Shown: positions 39,720 through 51,501 of the stretch, piece after piece
Layout of the letters: each line of letters begins with the position of its first letter
Numbering within the stretch: position 1 is the first letter of the stretch
Assembly: GCA_036245525.1 (NCBI GenBank)
Contig: BTPG01000008.1
Location: 24,881,199-24,945,198, forward strand
DNA from: Semisulcospira habei
Taxonomy: Eukaryota > Mollusca > Gastropoda > Semisulcospiridae
DNA length: 64,000 nt
Direction of reading: 5' to 3'
The notes under the pieces: generated by a model
What the model saw: the letters and a program-made list of their open reading frames with translations, nothing else
Told to the model about the DNA's origin: nothing
Database searches by the model: none
Program-made: the position numbers and the translations under genes

Positions 39720-39990
39720 ACTGACAGCGCATACATATTGGTGTCAATTTCAGCCCACTTAACAAATTTCAAATACAAAAAAAATTAAACCTCAGTAGCT
39801 CGCTTGAGCTTGCCCTTATCACCATGTGAATGTTCTGTGTAACTTTATGCACAGCGTGTGATTGAATGAATGCGCGTGATTCATGTAAGACTGGGAGTGT
39901 TTGTTGGATTCAGTTTGTGGTGGCGCTTTGAGTTTGAGTCAATTTTCAATTGGGATAAAGCGCCTATACAATGCGCTGATTTATTTATTT
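39720..39990 (+). mobile_element. Old SINE 3' half
   Basis: CAGCCCACTTAACAAATTTC and GGCGCTTTGAG...AAAGCGCCTATACAATG resemble the SINE body and tail at 17.6 kb; the tRNA head is gone and the tail is TTTATTTATTTA. Confidence 0.65.
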
Positions 39991-39992
39991 AT

Positions 39993-40273
39993 GTGTTTTA
40001 GTTATACTAGCAATAGTGTTAGTGGGTGTCAGCAGCATTGGGGTAAGTGAGCCTACTGTTGGCTATATAGGTAACTGTGATATTAGGGTGCTCAACCCAT
40101 CGTGCTAAACATATTTGTTATTTTTATCTGGAATGAGGTAGGTCTCTGTCACTGCAACTCAGTGTAAGTGTAACCAGTCTCGTCTTCAATACTACTATGC
40201 CTGGCTGGCTGAGAGCGAGAGTGTAGAACTAGAGTTATTATTCACACCTTCACACTGACGTGTGTGTGTGTCT

Positions 40274-40305
<32 letters not shown>

Positions 40306-41640
40306 TTACCTCAGATTGCCCAAGACAGTGGGCAGTGGGCAGCAACCACCATAAAAAAGTAGGTCACATCATCCTAAACGATAAACACAGCTGCGCTGAT
40401 GCTCATGACGTGCTTTTATGAGTAAATATTAGTAAAGATGACAATCTGCGTACTTAACCAACACTTAAAATGTTCTTTTAAGATGCAATAAGTCTGTTTA
40501 AAAAAAATACGAAGCACTTCCTTCCAATCTCGACCAAATTTAGTGACCTTCGTCAAAGGAGAGCTCAGGGAGTAATTATTCTTAATTAATCGATTGTCAG
40601 CAACTATCAAATATCTACACATAAATAAACAATTTTATCGTTGTTCCTGTATTGAATTAATGCTCTAAGTTATAATAATACAATGGTTTGGGTCGAAAAT
40701 GCAGCAGACAATACGTTACATAAATTGTTTCATGGAGCATAATAAAGTCTCCTTTACCTCGATACACAAAACTGCAGTTGTGCGTTTTATCAATGCGAGG
40801 GCCGTCTTCAGCTGTTAAAGTTAATAATCACATTTATATTATCCATATCTTATACAGAATAGCTTTTGTTGCAAACGTCTTATCGCAGCTGAGACACCTT
40901 CTTTTCACTACGGCTGCTCTTAACCACTCTCATAAACTTCCCTGCTGTTCCAACGAAAGCGCTTGCGCGTTTAAGCAATCGTCAACACGAGACACCACTC
41001 GTACGACAGACACATCAGTGGTCAGTACAGTTCATGCTACAGATAATGTACCATGTCTTGGGCCACCCAAGCGGACCACGTTTGTGTGAACCATGGCTTT
41101 TGATGGTTCAGTGACGCCTTGATCAACTAATTTTCTGAAACGGGATTTCAGGTAAGACTTTTGCACATGGTGAAATGCCCCATCAGTGTTGGGCAGGCAT
41201 ATAAGTCGCAACTAAGATTAGTAAGATTGATAGATAGTCATCAATCTAAATGCATATTATCATGCTACTATTTTCTGCAGCAAGTAAACATGTATAATTC
41301 CCAGAACATGTAGTGGAATTTTTTTTAAATGTTGTCTGTGTACAGTTTTAAGTGTAATGCACAGATATTACCAGTGCAGTGGTTCACCAGGTATTATATT
41401 ATGTACTTGTATGTCTCAGGGAGCACTCAGGTATTTAATTGCCGGTGTGTAAAAAATGTGATTTTCCATTGTTGTTTTTTTTGTTTCTTTGTCAAATTCT
41501 GAATCTGATGGAAAGATTGATAATGCTAAATGATCATGATCATGATAATATTCATGTGTAGAGTGCATTTCTCCATTCAGTGCTGAATGCTCATTTAAGC
41601 ACTTTGTAGGGAGAGGTTTTCAAGAGAAGAGACAGCAAAG
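39993..41640. other. Upstream region of KRIT1, no supported exon
   Basis: Holds a (GA)n tract at 40281-40304. A possible minus-strand donor (CGAG/GTAAAG) is at about 40760, but no ATG-led frame joins the first KRIT1 exon. The promoter or a 5' non-coding exon may lie here. Confidence 0.45.
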
Positions 41641-42060
41641 CACCAATTTAATTTAAAGAGAAGAAAAGAAACTTCAGTCAGTTCGTCAGTGTTTAGGACA
41701 GACTGAAGAGGTTTGTCTGCAGCTGTTCATGGAAAGATGGAGGAGAATCCACTGTCTTCAGAGATGCTGGCAGAGTGTTCCACAGCTTTAGAGCTGAATT
41801 TTTAATCCTTTGCATGTCAGTAGTGGTTTTAGTCGCAATGATTCCTGAAGGAATCAACTTGACTAAAATTGCTACCGATATGCAAAGGGTTAAAGGAGTG
41901 ATAACCAAAGCAGTTTTTGCTGGTATCTTCTGTGTTATGGGTAGGCAGAGTTGGGACTGGGACATGGACCAAAGGGAATGGGCGGGGATGTAGGAATTAA
42001 GGGACGATTCAAATATTGCTCTAACTACATGACTAGTAGAAGAAGAAGAGTATGTACAGT
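41640..42060 (-). pseudogene. L2/CR1-like LINE C-terminal fragment split by a MITE
   Basis: The minus-strand frame gives LCLPITQKIPAKTALVITPL before, and SALKLWNTLPASLKT plus SFHEQLQTNLFSLS after, a family B MITE at 41802-41893. The LWNTLP segment is the usual C-terminal landmark of these LINEs. Confidence 0.65.
41802..41893. repeat. Palindromic MITE family B with TTAA on both sides
   Basis: TTAA at 41802-41805 and 41890-41893 bound CCTTTGCATGTCAGTAGTGG...ATTGCTACCGATATGCAAAGG. Because it interrupts a LINE frame, the TTAA duplication can be read directly. Confidence 0.85.
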
Positions 42061-42132
42061 TATTATGCATCAAAACCCGCTGTGTCAACTGTACCATATT
42101 TTCAAAATCCAGAGATGTTATTGAAAAACTGT

Positions 42133-42698
42133 ACTTACTTACGCCTATCACCCCTCCCAGGGTATAGGCAGTCGACGAGAGACCTTCAGCGACTCCTGTC
42201 CTGTGCTCTCCTTCGATTTTACTCCAGGTGGTTCCCAGTGTTCTTGATGTCTGCTTGGAGGTCTTGACGCCAGGTGTTTCTCGGCCTGCCTCTTTTCCCC
42301 TTTCCCTGGGGGTTCCATGACAATGCCGTGCCCATGATTGTGTCCATGGATAGAGAGAGGCGGCTCGGTCTTGTGGCTTCCGAAGACTTCCGGCTTTCAC
42401 CACATGACGTCATAAATCTTCTGGTAGAAGAATCTTCCTCCTCCAGGAAAGGAATTGCTGTTGGTCTATTCGTCAGCATTTCTGTAGCAATTTCCTTATT
42501 TGCAGGGTGGGGAAGCTACCCCAATGCCCAACCCCCTTACTAGGAGGACCAGGGGTTTTCTGTCGGGGTCTCCTTCCCTTAGACCATGTTGGTTCATGGC
42601 ACCTTATTTCATTCGGTGCACCCCTCTCACGGGAGACCCCCTATCTACCACCCAGGGGACGCGCCTCAACGCCGTATGGTCCCAGCGCGAAGACTGAG
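42133..42698 (-). mobile_element. Internally deleted RTE derivative (copy 3)
   Basis: Has the RTE 3' end (42133 to about 42326) joined directly to the RTE 5' end (to 42698); all coding sequence between is missing. The direct repeat AAACTGT at 42126-42132 and 42699-42705 flanks it. The 3' tail is (TAAG)n. It is 566 bp against 3,293 bp for copy 1. Confidence 0.85.
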
Positions 42699-42789
42699 AA
42701 ACTGTAGGTGACTTTAATTCTAGTAAACTGCAGTAGCACAAACTTAAGCTAACCATGAACAGATTATGTGTGTTTTGGTATGCATTCTG

Positions 42790-43096
42790 TTGTCGTGGGT
42801 TCTTCTCCGGGTACTCCGGTTCTTCCACCCCCCACCCACCCCCCACTTTGGTACCGGTTTCAGGCCACTTTACAAATTTCAAATACAAGCGATCAAAAAT
42901 CTCTGTAACTTCAGTAGCTGAACTGGCCCTTCGTCTGTCTTGTACTGTGTTTGTCTTAAATAGCGTAAATCCGTGTCTGTTACGTGAGTGTGCGTGTTGG
43001 GTTTCAGTTCGCGGCGCTTTGAGTCGATTTGCCCAAAAATTGAGAAAAAGCGCCTATATAATAACGGTATTATTATTATTATTATTATTATTATGT
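42790..43096 (+). mobile_element. SINE with L2-like tail, head lost (copy 3)
   Basis: Begins at TCTTCTCCGGGTACTCCGG without the tRNA head, then is nearly identical to copy 1 through CGGCGCTTTGAGTCGATTTG, and ends in (ATT)n. Confidence 0.82.
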
Positions 43097-43254
43097 TGTA
43101 TTCCTGGTCCACAATGGCAAGGAACACTTACAGGAGAAATGTACCAGAACACTAATTCAATCCTACCTTTCGGTGATCATGTACCAGGAAGATATTAAAT
43201 GTACCTTTCTCTTGACCTCCTATCCAGTCTTGCACCCAGCCCCTTCTATCAGCA

Positions 43255-43325
43255 AGAAACATAGATTCACTTGAGCCCCGGCACTCGGAGGAGCTCAGAT
43301 GAATCTATGTCTCTTGGAGGCCATT
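43255..43325. repeat. Short palindrome (CATAGATTCA family)
   Basis: ACATAGATTCACTTGAGC at the left pairs with GCTCAGATGAATCTATGT at the right, around a GC-rich centre. A related half lies at 48960. Confidence 0.7.
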
Positions 43326-43926
43326 TCAGCTTTATCTGATCCTCATTTAAAGATCTTGTTCCGGGTTATATGTTCGTTGTGTTTTAATGTCAAAGCTGAA
43401 GAAAAATGCAGGTAAGCAGAAATTCCTTCTCTTCCTCCAGTATTGCCGATGGTGTGCTGAAGAGGTCGCCAAGACCGAAACAGCTCAGCTGTCCACACCG
43501 GCTCAATATCTGAACCCACACTTGACCTAGATTTAAATTTCCATGCACCTAGGGGCTGGAACGGTGGGGGGGGGGGGGGGGCTTCCATATGCATTGCTTT
43601 CAGTCTCTTACTTAGCGCCCCCTCTTTCCTATCTTTCTTTTTGTGTGTGTGTGTGTGTGCTTGGACCAAAGTAGATCTACGATCATTGTTCTATCATGCA
43701 CACTTCTCTCCCTTGACAGTGCTTTTTCGTACCCGCTTGGTAGTTATGTCCATCACATAGTGAATGACTTACTATGCTTTCTGTTTAAATATGCTGTTCT
43801 GGGTCAAGTGAATGACTTTCTCCATCTTTTACAGACATTATTTTGACAGGGATGGAAACAATTGAAGGCTGTCACTAAGAGAAACAAGATGGGACCCCAG
43901 CCCAAAGTTGTTTCTATTTTCAAGCG

Positions 43927-45075
43927 TATCCTTCCGATTCATCTCCTCCTACGCTAACCCACACTCTGATCCACACACTCTGGCACACCGAAATAAACAC
44001 GGACACATGGCGCTTCCCGCCATTCATAAGCTCTGTGCCTGTGGGCTGGATTAGTGATAGCTATTCTGAAGAAGAATAATAACATGAGTAGTGAAATGAC
44101 GCCACTTCAAGCTTCACATCATATCATCCGTAGTCCCACGATGTCGTGTTCGTAGTGGTGACGTGATGTTATACTTCACTCATCGCAGTACCAACATTTG
44201 CGATTTTCTAGCTGATTTTCATACCTACGGCTTTCAGGTTACAATTTGACCTAATTCCACCAGAGAGCCAGGACAAACAGCAGGCTTATGCAAACACTGT
44301 TTATGAAAAATCATGCAGGTATTAATGAGAAGTTAGTTTTTTCGTAAAAGAAAAAAATCAAAGTTATGTTAGCTGTTTTAAGAATAATTCTCAAAAAGTG
44401 TTGCAGAAAATTAGCTGATTTTCACACCCAGGGCTTACAGGTCACAATTTAACTTAATCATACCCGACAGCCGAGACAAACTGTAGGCTTATGTAAATAC
44501 CGTTTTAGAAACATCATTCGATTATTAATATTAAGAAGAATTAACCCCAAATAATTCATGAAATTAATCCCAATAACATAAAACAATTCTTTTCCAAAAG
44601 TATTTAATTATCACTCAAAAAGTTGAAGAGGTATAAAGCTGGTTAACAAACTCATTCAACGTCTTCCTTTAATCTAGCGATATGCAAAATATCTAGTAAA
44701 AATAAGAAAAATTACGGACTCCAATGTGGATCAACCGGTTTTTGTGAAACGGACATTTTCTCATCAATGTGCATCTTAATTTTAAGAAATTTAAAACCGC
44801 CTCAAGATTATTTTTTTAGGGACACTATCATACAATTTCAAGCTTGTCCGTCCTGAAATACAGGCTGTAGTCACTGTCACATACACACACTCACACATAC
44901 ATACAGTGCTTGGCGCCAAAAGTACGTTCTCCAGCAAGGTTTGCATAGCTAGACTTTACTTCATTTTCACCTTGTTATTTCTTTGCCCAAATTTTGAGTC
45001 CGGACACCCAAAACATCATGTGCTTGCTCCGGAACGCGCTCCAACGAGCCCCATTTCTATTTTAAAATAAGAACA
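43927..45075 (+). repeat. Unrecognised repeat, copy 1 (inverse partner at 49780)
   Basis: About 1.15 kb without a coding frame. It matches the reverse complement of 49780-51255 along its length; shared blocks include TCTGAAGAAGAATAATA, TCAACCGGTTTTTGTGAA and TTCAAGCTTGTCC. It contains a diverged internal direct duplication: TAGCTGATTTTCA at about 44209 and 44412. Class unknown. Confidence 0.8.
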
Positions 45076-45666
45076 AAAAAGTACAAATAAGCAACCAGTC
45101 ATGTTAATCAGTCAGGAACACATATGGCCAGTTTTGTGCATGTAATTGTAAATGTTTATTCTGATGTCATTTTTGGAAGGTTACATGATGACACATTCAC
45201 AATCCTCACCCCACCTTGGAAGGCTACATGATGACACAATCCTCACCCCACCTTACCCCCATTTACTCATGCAGCTTTGCGATCAGTACTGATGTACTTA
45301 CCCCAGCCATGCTTAAAGTACATGATGGACAGTAGAGCACCTGGGGTGGATTTTTTTAAATACTGTCCACCTGGGGTGGATTTGTTTTAATGCTGTCCGT
45401 GCCCATGATGGATATTTATTTTTTTTAAATATTAACAGAAAGGATGCTTACCACTTACATACAACTTGTGTGCAAAGTTTCAATAAAACCAGTGTTTACA
45501 GATCTGTCATATTGGCATGATAAAATTAAATTTGGTTGTATGGGAAATAAAACACTCTCACCCACACACACATGTACGCAAATGCACACACACGAACACA
45601 CACACACGAACACTGGCCCACATGTAAGTCTCACAGGTCTCAGAACACAGTTTTCAACTTTATTGC

Positions 45667-45886
45667 TTAACCCTTATCATTCGGAATACACCTGTGTGTG
45701 AAATAAGTTTAATTAAAATAATTCAAGGATAGTGCCAGAATAGCTTCGCGCCTCTAGGCGCCAAGCTATTCAGGCACCACCCTTGAACTAAAGCCATACT
45801 TATCTGTAAGTACTATAATGTAGCTTGCAGTTGCATATGGCAATGTACAAATTTCAAGCTTTTAGCCACAGTATGATATGGGTTAA
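45667..45886. repeat. Complete foldback MITE, family A
   Basis: TTAACCCTTATCATTCGG...GTATGATATGGGTTAA ends; core AGAATAGCTTCGCGCC TCTAGGCGCCAAGCTATTC. Confidence 0.85.
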
Positions 45887-46307
45887 CATATTTGCATCAT
45901 TGGGAGCCTATTGCCTTTAGGAAAACTTTGTGGAGAAGTAGTAAACGTCAAAGCTGATGGCTAAAGAATGAATATAAAGTTACACCTGCAGGTGACAATA
46001 GAAAAAGACACGATGTGTCAACTGACACCGTTGGCATAATTGTTCGCTCACTCAAGACATGCTTTGTGTGGATATGGGGCAGATTTTGCTACACGGCAAG
46101 TTTTACCGAGCATCGTACGCGCTATGGCATGAACCTCATTATTTCTGCCAGCAGCTAGAAGTGTTACTTTTGGAGCCCACCCAGATCGCAGAACGATAAC
46201 CCCATCTGTCTGAAGCACAAGCTTTTAAAATTACACCCAGATGATGAAATTACATGTATCAATTTTTTTAATACATCCTTCCGGGTATGTGTCACAGTTC
46301 TTGAGAC

Positions 46308-46406
46308 AGATCGACCATGATAGTTCAAGGGTGGTATCAGAATAACTCTGCGCGGACAGGCGCCAAACTATTCTGACACCACCCTTGAACTATCATGGTC
46401 GATTAA
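46308..46406. repeat. Foldback MITE, family A
   Basis: ATCGACCATGATAGTTCAAG pairs with CTTGAACTATCATGGTCGAT. Core GGCGCCAAACTATTCTGACA. Confidence 0.85.
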
Positions 46407-46813
46407 CATCTTGTCGCAGCATGTCAGTGCTTTATGGGTCAAGATACATGAGGCCAGTCTGTGACACAGATCTTAATAAGCTCTCTCGTCTGTTAGGGCT
46501 TATGAGGATGCTCTGTGCCAGTTGCATTTGGGTGCTGTTCACTGTGTGCCAACAGTCAAGAGGTTTATGTTATGCGCTGACAGAGATTCAGTAACCTGAG
46601 TACGGTAAGTAATCATGTGATGCTACACATGACACTCAGTGCTTGGTTCTGTGCTAATCAAATGCAAGAGCATGTCTTGCTCTGTAAATAATACAGTTGT
46701 CATCTCAGGTGACCGAGCAATGGCCCCAGTTGACTTCAGTCACAAATTAAAGGAATTGTGTTGACCAGTGTAGTATTTAACCCATTACTAGACCACATTG
46801 TAAAAATCAAACT

Positions 46814-47808
46814 CTCTTGGCTTGACTTCGCGAACGAAGATTTTATAGGAGTTGCCCACGACGTCTGCAGGCTTGTTCGTGGCTGCGGAGGCCAATCCGA
46901 GACAGGCAGGTTCGACCGCAGTGGCTGCAGGGGAAGGTATGGCCAGGGTTCTGAGCTGCGGCATCTCTGTTTTTTCTCCTGAGCCGCTTGTCCTTAAGGC
47001 TAGCTCTGTGAGAGTCCTCAAAGGAGACAGCTGCCTTGTAAATGGTGGAGCGCCAGGTGTCACGGTCCGCAGCAAGCGAAGACCACTGGTGGTGGTCGAT
47101 TTGGCAGGCACTAAGTGACTTCTTGAGACAGTCTTTGTATCTCTTCTTTGGTGCCCCTCTGTCACGGTGTCCAGTAGCAAGCTCGCCGAACAGGGTGATC
47201 TTTGGTAGGCGATGATCCTCCATCCTGGAGACATGCCCCGCCCAGCGGAGCTGTGTCCGCAGCAGCAAAGCCTCGATGCTCACAGTTTCAGCCCGTTCAA
47301 GGACCTCGACGTTGGTGACATAGTCACTCCAGTGAATGCCCAGGATGGTACGCAGGCAGCGCTGGTGGAAGCGTTCGAGGAGTCGTAGTTGGCTGCGGTA
47401 GAGGGCCCAGGACTCGGAACCATACAGCAGGGTGGTGAGGACCACAGCTCTGTACACGCTGATCTTGGTGCCTGTTTTCAGCTGCTGATTGTGCCACACC
47501 CGCTTGAAAAGTCGCCCGAAAGCGCTGTTCGCTTTTGCCAGCCTGCTGTCAAGCTCCTTGTCCAGCTTGGCGTCCGACGTGATAATGCAGCCAAGGTAAG
47601 TAAACTGGTGCACTGACTTTAGTTCAGACTCGCCGATGGTGATGTGAGGAGGGCGGTACACTGTCTTGGGTGCCGGCTGATGGAGGACCTCTGTCTTTTT
47701 CAGACTGACCTCGAGTCCAAAGAGCTGGGCAGCATCTGCGAAGCAAGACGTGATGCGCTGCAGGGCTCTCTCTGTGTGTGCAACGAGGGCAGCATCATCA
47801 GCAAAAAG
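46814..47808 (-). mobile_element. LINE family B, 5'-truncated, 26-bp target duplication
   Basis: The 26-bp sequence at 46788-46813 recurs exactly at 47809-47834 (it contains AGACCACATTGTAAAAATC). The element starts inside the RT catalytic box and ends with AAGCCAAGAG. Confidence 0.92.
46843..47808 (-). pseudogene. LINE family B RT palm to C-terminus, open frame
   Basis: Uninterrupted from the truncation point to the stop: it begins LFADDAALVAHTERAL (catalytic pair), then [45 protein letters not shown] and the Cys/His finger [15 protein letters not shown]. The lack of any break points to a young insertion. The endonuclease and RT fingers are absent, so it is not functional by itself. Confidence 0.85.
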
Positions 47809-47944
47809 CTAGACCACATTGTAAAAATCAAACTACAACAGAAGCAAAAGATCTCAGCTCGGGTACACTATGCAAGATCTCTGCTTGGGTACACTATGCG
47901 GTGTTGGTGAGTTGGTCACCAAGTCATTTATGCATTTTTTTGGG

Positions 47945-48830
47945 TGTGTGTGCGTGTGTGTGTGTGAGAGAATCAATGAATCAATGAATCTTTATTTTAC
48001 AACGGTGAAGATATTAACACAGTCAGTGACTATGTCATTTTTCGTGCCTGCCGTTGCAACAACTACGACTAACTAAGTACAAAATATACATAAAAAGGGA
48101 CATCAAAGCACAGTAATACAAAATATATAGTCCACTAAACACAAACACGCGCATACGCCACGCACAAACGCACTCACGCATCCACACACAAACACACGCA
48201 CACACATACACATACACATGATTGTTAGAATATACACGTACATTCGTGTGTCTACAAATAACTACATGTAGATATTATTATTTGAGTAATGTCAGATACT
48301 TATAAAGACTTGCCTTGAAACGAGATAATGTCAGAGTGGCTTTAACGTGATGTGGGAGTGAGTTCCATAGTGTGGAACCCGCAAATGACAAAGTAGATTT
48401 AAATATATCTATTCGGTTTTTTGGAACAATATAAAGACCTCTCATGTTCCCATAGCAGGAATCTGATTTTTTAAACAACTCTGTTAGATATTCTGGTGCG
48501 CTATGGTTCCACACTTTAAACATCAGTACCCCTTTGTTATATTTAAAATGATTTTGAAGGGGCAGGAATCCAGCTTTACTGAGTTTTTCCTTGGTCGTCA
48601 AGTGCGGGTCGGGAAGAATTAATTTTGCCATTCTCCTATGTCAATTATTTAGTCTTTTTAAGTGGACATCACTGCAACAATCCCACACCGTCGATGCGTA
48701 GTTTATATGTGACATGATGTGTGCATTACTGAACAATTTTCTGGTTTCACTATCTGTGTAATACTTTAATTTCGATAACATAAAGATATTTCTAGAGACC
48801 GTTTTACAAACATTGTCAATGTGCAGAGAG
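47945..48830 (-). mobile_element. CR1-like LINE 3' fragment
   Basis: 5'-truncated at a (GA)n tract near 48830. Its 3' end carries AATAAAGATTCATTGATTCATT, an octamer-like tail as in CR1-type LINEs, followed by (CA)n. Confidence 0.8.
48278..48826 (-). pseudogene. CR1-like RT C-terminus with one stop
   Basis: The frame reads HIDNVCKTVSRNIFMLSKL, HIMSHINYASTVWDCCSDVH, then a TGA near 48638, then RMAKLILPDPHLTTKEKL, LPLQNHFKYNKGVLMFKVWN, SAPEYLTELF and STLWNSLPHHVK. These are the usual thumb and tail motifs. Confidence 0.82.
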
Positions 48831-49085
48831 AGAGAGAGAGGTGGAAATCATTTTAGATTGTTTTCGTCATGAGATTTTCCAGTTTTCGTCATCAAATTTC
48901 CAAATAGCTAATTTTAAAAAAAATTATAACAAAAAACCCAACTCAGCCTAGACCATCTGCAACAGACATAGATTCACAAAAGCACCTGCAGTTACAAGGG
49001 ATCGTGAGAATCTGTTGCTTCTTGCTGATCACAACTGGCTCCAGTTGTACCTCAAATTTAGTATGTTAGACTATGTCAAAATACA

Positions 49086-49146
49086 TTAACCCCCTTATGC
49101 ATGCAGCCACCATTACTGTAAACAGTCCTGGTGGCTGCATGCTTAA
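49086..49146. repeat. TTAA palindrome, family F
   Basis: TTATGCATGCAGCCACC pairs with GGTGGCTGCATGCTTAA. It shares its right TTAA with the family A element that follows. Confidence 0.8.
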
Positions 49147-49366
49147 CCCATATCATACTGAGGCTAAAAGCTTAAATTTGTACACTCCGTATGCACGCTA
49201 CATTATAGTACTTACAGGTAAGGATATATAGACCAATGGCTTTAGTTCAAGGGTGGTGCCAGAATAGCTTGGCGCCTAGAGGCGCCAAGCTATTCTGGCA
49301 CTACCCTTAAACTATTTTAGTTAAACCTATTTCACACACTAGTGTATTCTGAATGATAAGGGTTAA
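49143..49366. repeat. Complete foldback MITE, family A
   Basis: TTAACCCATATCATACTG...TGAATGATAAGGGTTAA; core AGAATAGCTTGGCGCCTAGA with its complement. Same subfamily as 45667, opposite orientation. Confidence 0.88.
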
Positions 49367-49779
49367 GCTGATGATCTGCACAAATCATGTGTCTACTATC
49401 AGTGTTATCTTTAGGCTCTTCTCATGAACTACTGCTGAGAGGTGTTATTTTGTAGTGTTATCACAATATCAGACAAACGTGTTGAACACAATAGAACTAC
49501 GATAACCTCAAGTGGAAAAACAATCAGTTATTACTGGATTGGCCAAATCTGTGGATATTACATTTTTTGCACAAGCAATCATCAGATTTTTTTTCTAAAC
49601 TATTTTAAGTGTTGCAATTTCCGAAACTATTTTAAGTGTTGCAGTTATTTGAACTGAAGGCTTGTGCCTTGATGTAGCGACATCAGTCGTGGACATTTTC
49701 CATTGACTAGGTAGTAGGTAATGTATGATTACATTTTAGTTCGTTTACTGATTTTTACTAATTTTTGCCTATTGAAAAT

Positions 49780-51255
49780 ACAGTAGAAATGGGGCTAGTT
49801 AGAGCGCATTCCGGAGCATGCACACATAGGGGCTCAATGACAGTTGCTTTGACTAATGCAAATCCACTGCGCCACCGCTTTCGCGCCAGCGCCTATACTA
49901 AGCTCAAGACAAAATACAGCTTAGTATAGGTTCTGGTGCGCACACGGTGGTGCAGTGGATTTGCATTAGTCAAAGCTATTGCTATCGAGCCCCTATGCAT
50001 GCACATGACGTTTTTCGCATGCGGGGCAGAAATTCTGACAAAGAAGTAACAAGATAAAAATGACATCACATCTAGCTGTGCAAACCTTGCTAGGAAACGT
50101 CTTTTGGGTGCCAAAGTGCCATATGTGGGTGTATGTGACAGCGACTAGAGCCTTCGTTTGATAATGGACAAGCTTGAAATTTTAGGATATTGTCCCTAGA
50201 AGAATTATCTTGAGACCTTTTTTTCGATTTTTTGATTAAGATGCTCACTGGTGAGAAAATGGCAGATTCACAAAAACCGGTTGATCCACACTGGAGTCCG
50301 TAATTTTCTTATTTTTACTAGATAATTTGCATATAGCTAGATAAAAGGGAGATATTGAATGAGTTCGATAACCAGCATTGTATCTCTAGAACATTTTGAG
50401 TGATAATAAAAAATAAAAAAATTAAATATATTTTCACGTTTTTGGGGATTAATTTCACAAATTATATGGGTTAATCTTAAAACAATTGAATCTTTTTTTT
50501 TTACCAAAAAAACATTCTTCTCATTAATAATCGCATGATTTTTTGTATACAGTATTTACATAAGGCTACAGTTTGTCTCGGCTGTCGGGTACGATTAGGT
50601 CAATTGTGCCCTAGATGTGAAAATCAGACTTTCTGCACCACTTTTTCGGAGTCATTTGTAAAACAGCTAACAAAACTTATAATTTTTCTTTTACAAGAAA
50701 ACTATCTTCTCATTGATACTCGCATGCTTTTTTATAAACAGTGTTTGCATAAGCCTGCTGTTTGTCCCGGCCCTGGGGTTGGACTAGGTCAAAATTGTAC
50801 TGAACTTGTAAGCCCTAGGCGTGAATGAAAATCAGCAAGAAAACTGCAAAGTTGATCCTCTGATATTTCAAATGTTAGTACTGCGATGAGTGACGTATAA
50901 CTGCGAGTCGTCACTATGAACACGACGTCGTGGGACTAATGATGCCATGACGTGAAGCTTGAAGTGACATCATTCCGCTGCTCGTGCTATTATTCTTCTT
51001 CAGAATAGCTATGCTACGCCAGACCACAGAGCTCACGAATGGTGGGAATCGCCATGTGTCCGTCTTTATTTCTGTGTGCCAGTGTGTGTGGATCAGAGGG
51101 TGGGTTAGAGTAGAAGGAGATGGATTCCTGTTGCTACACGAGCCCACAGAGTGTACTAATGGTGGGCAGCGCCATGTGTCCATCTTTATTTGTGTGCGCT
51201 AACGTGTGTGTTGATCAGAGGTTGGCTTAGAGAGGAAGGAAATGGGATCAGCATA
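49780..51255 (-). repeat. Unrecognised repeat, copy 2
   Basis: Inverted relative to copy 1 at 43927. Same internal duplication (GAAAATCAG blocks near 50620 and 50828). In addition, a ~120-bp segment (CGCCATGTGTCC, TTTATTT, TGATCAGAGG) is duplicated near 51049 and 51169. It carries a 165-bp palindromic insert. No coding frame. Confidence 0.8.
49829..49993. mobile_element. 165-bp palindromic MITE with TA target duplication
   Basis: GGGGCTCAATGACAGTTGCT pairs with the right end AGCTATTGCTATCGAGCCCC; GACTAATGCAAATCCACTGC has an exact inverted partner. TA flanks at 49827-49828 and 49994-49995. Copy 1 of the host repeat lacks it. TA suggests Tc1/mariner-type mobilisation. Confidence 0.85.
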
Positions 51256-51501
51256 ATAAGCCTAAAAATATGAACAACTCTGAATGTTCTTAAAAGATAA
51301 ATGCATCTGAGCTCCAAACAATGCGGTAAAATCCATATCATGTTTTGTTTTGAAACTACAGTACCAAGAGTCTTTGTATTAGTGGTGTCCTTGTTTGACT
51401 GCACACCACTTGTAGTCGATCACTGTATGGTTGAAGAGTATTTATTCTGAATTGAGTTCTAATAGAGTGTGGGATGTAAGCATCTCGCTTAGCAAGCTGA
51501 A

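Noticed and set aside
40560..41095. Upstream KRIT1 coding exon ending at the GTAAAG donor near 40760
   Set aside because: Joining it in the needed phase runs into a stop with no later ATG; at most a 5' untranslated exon, so not annotated as coding.
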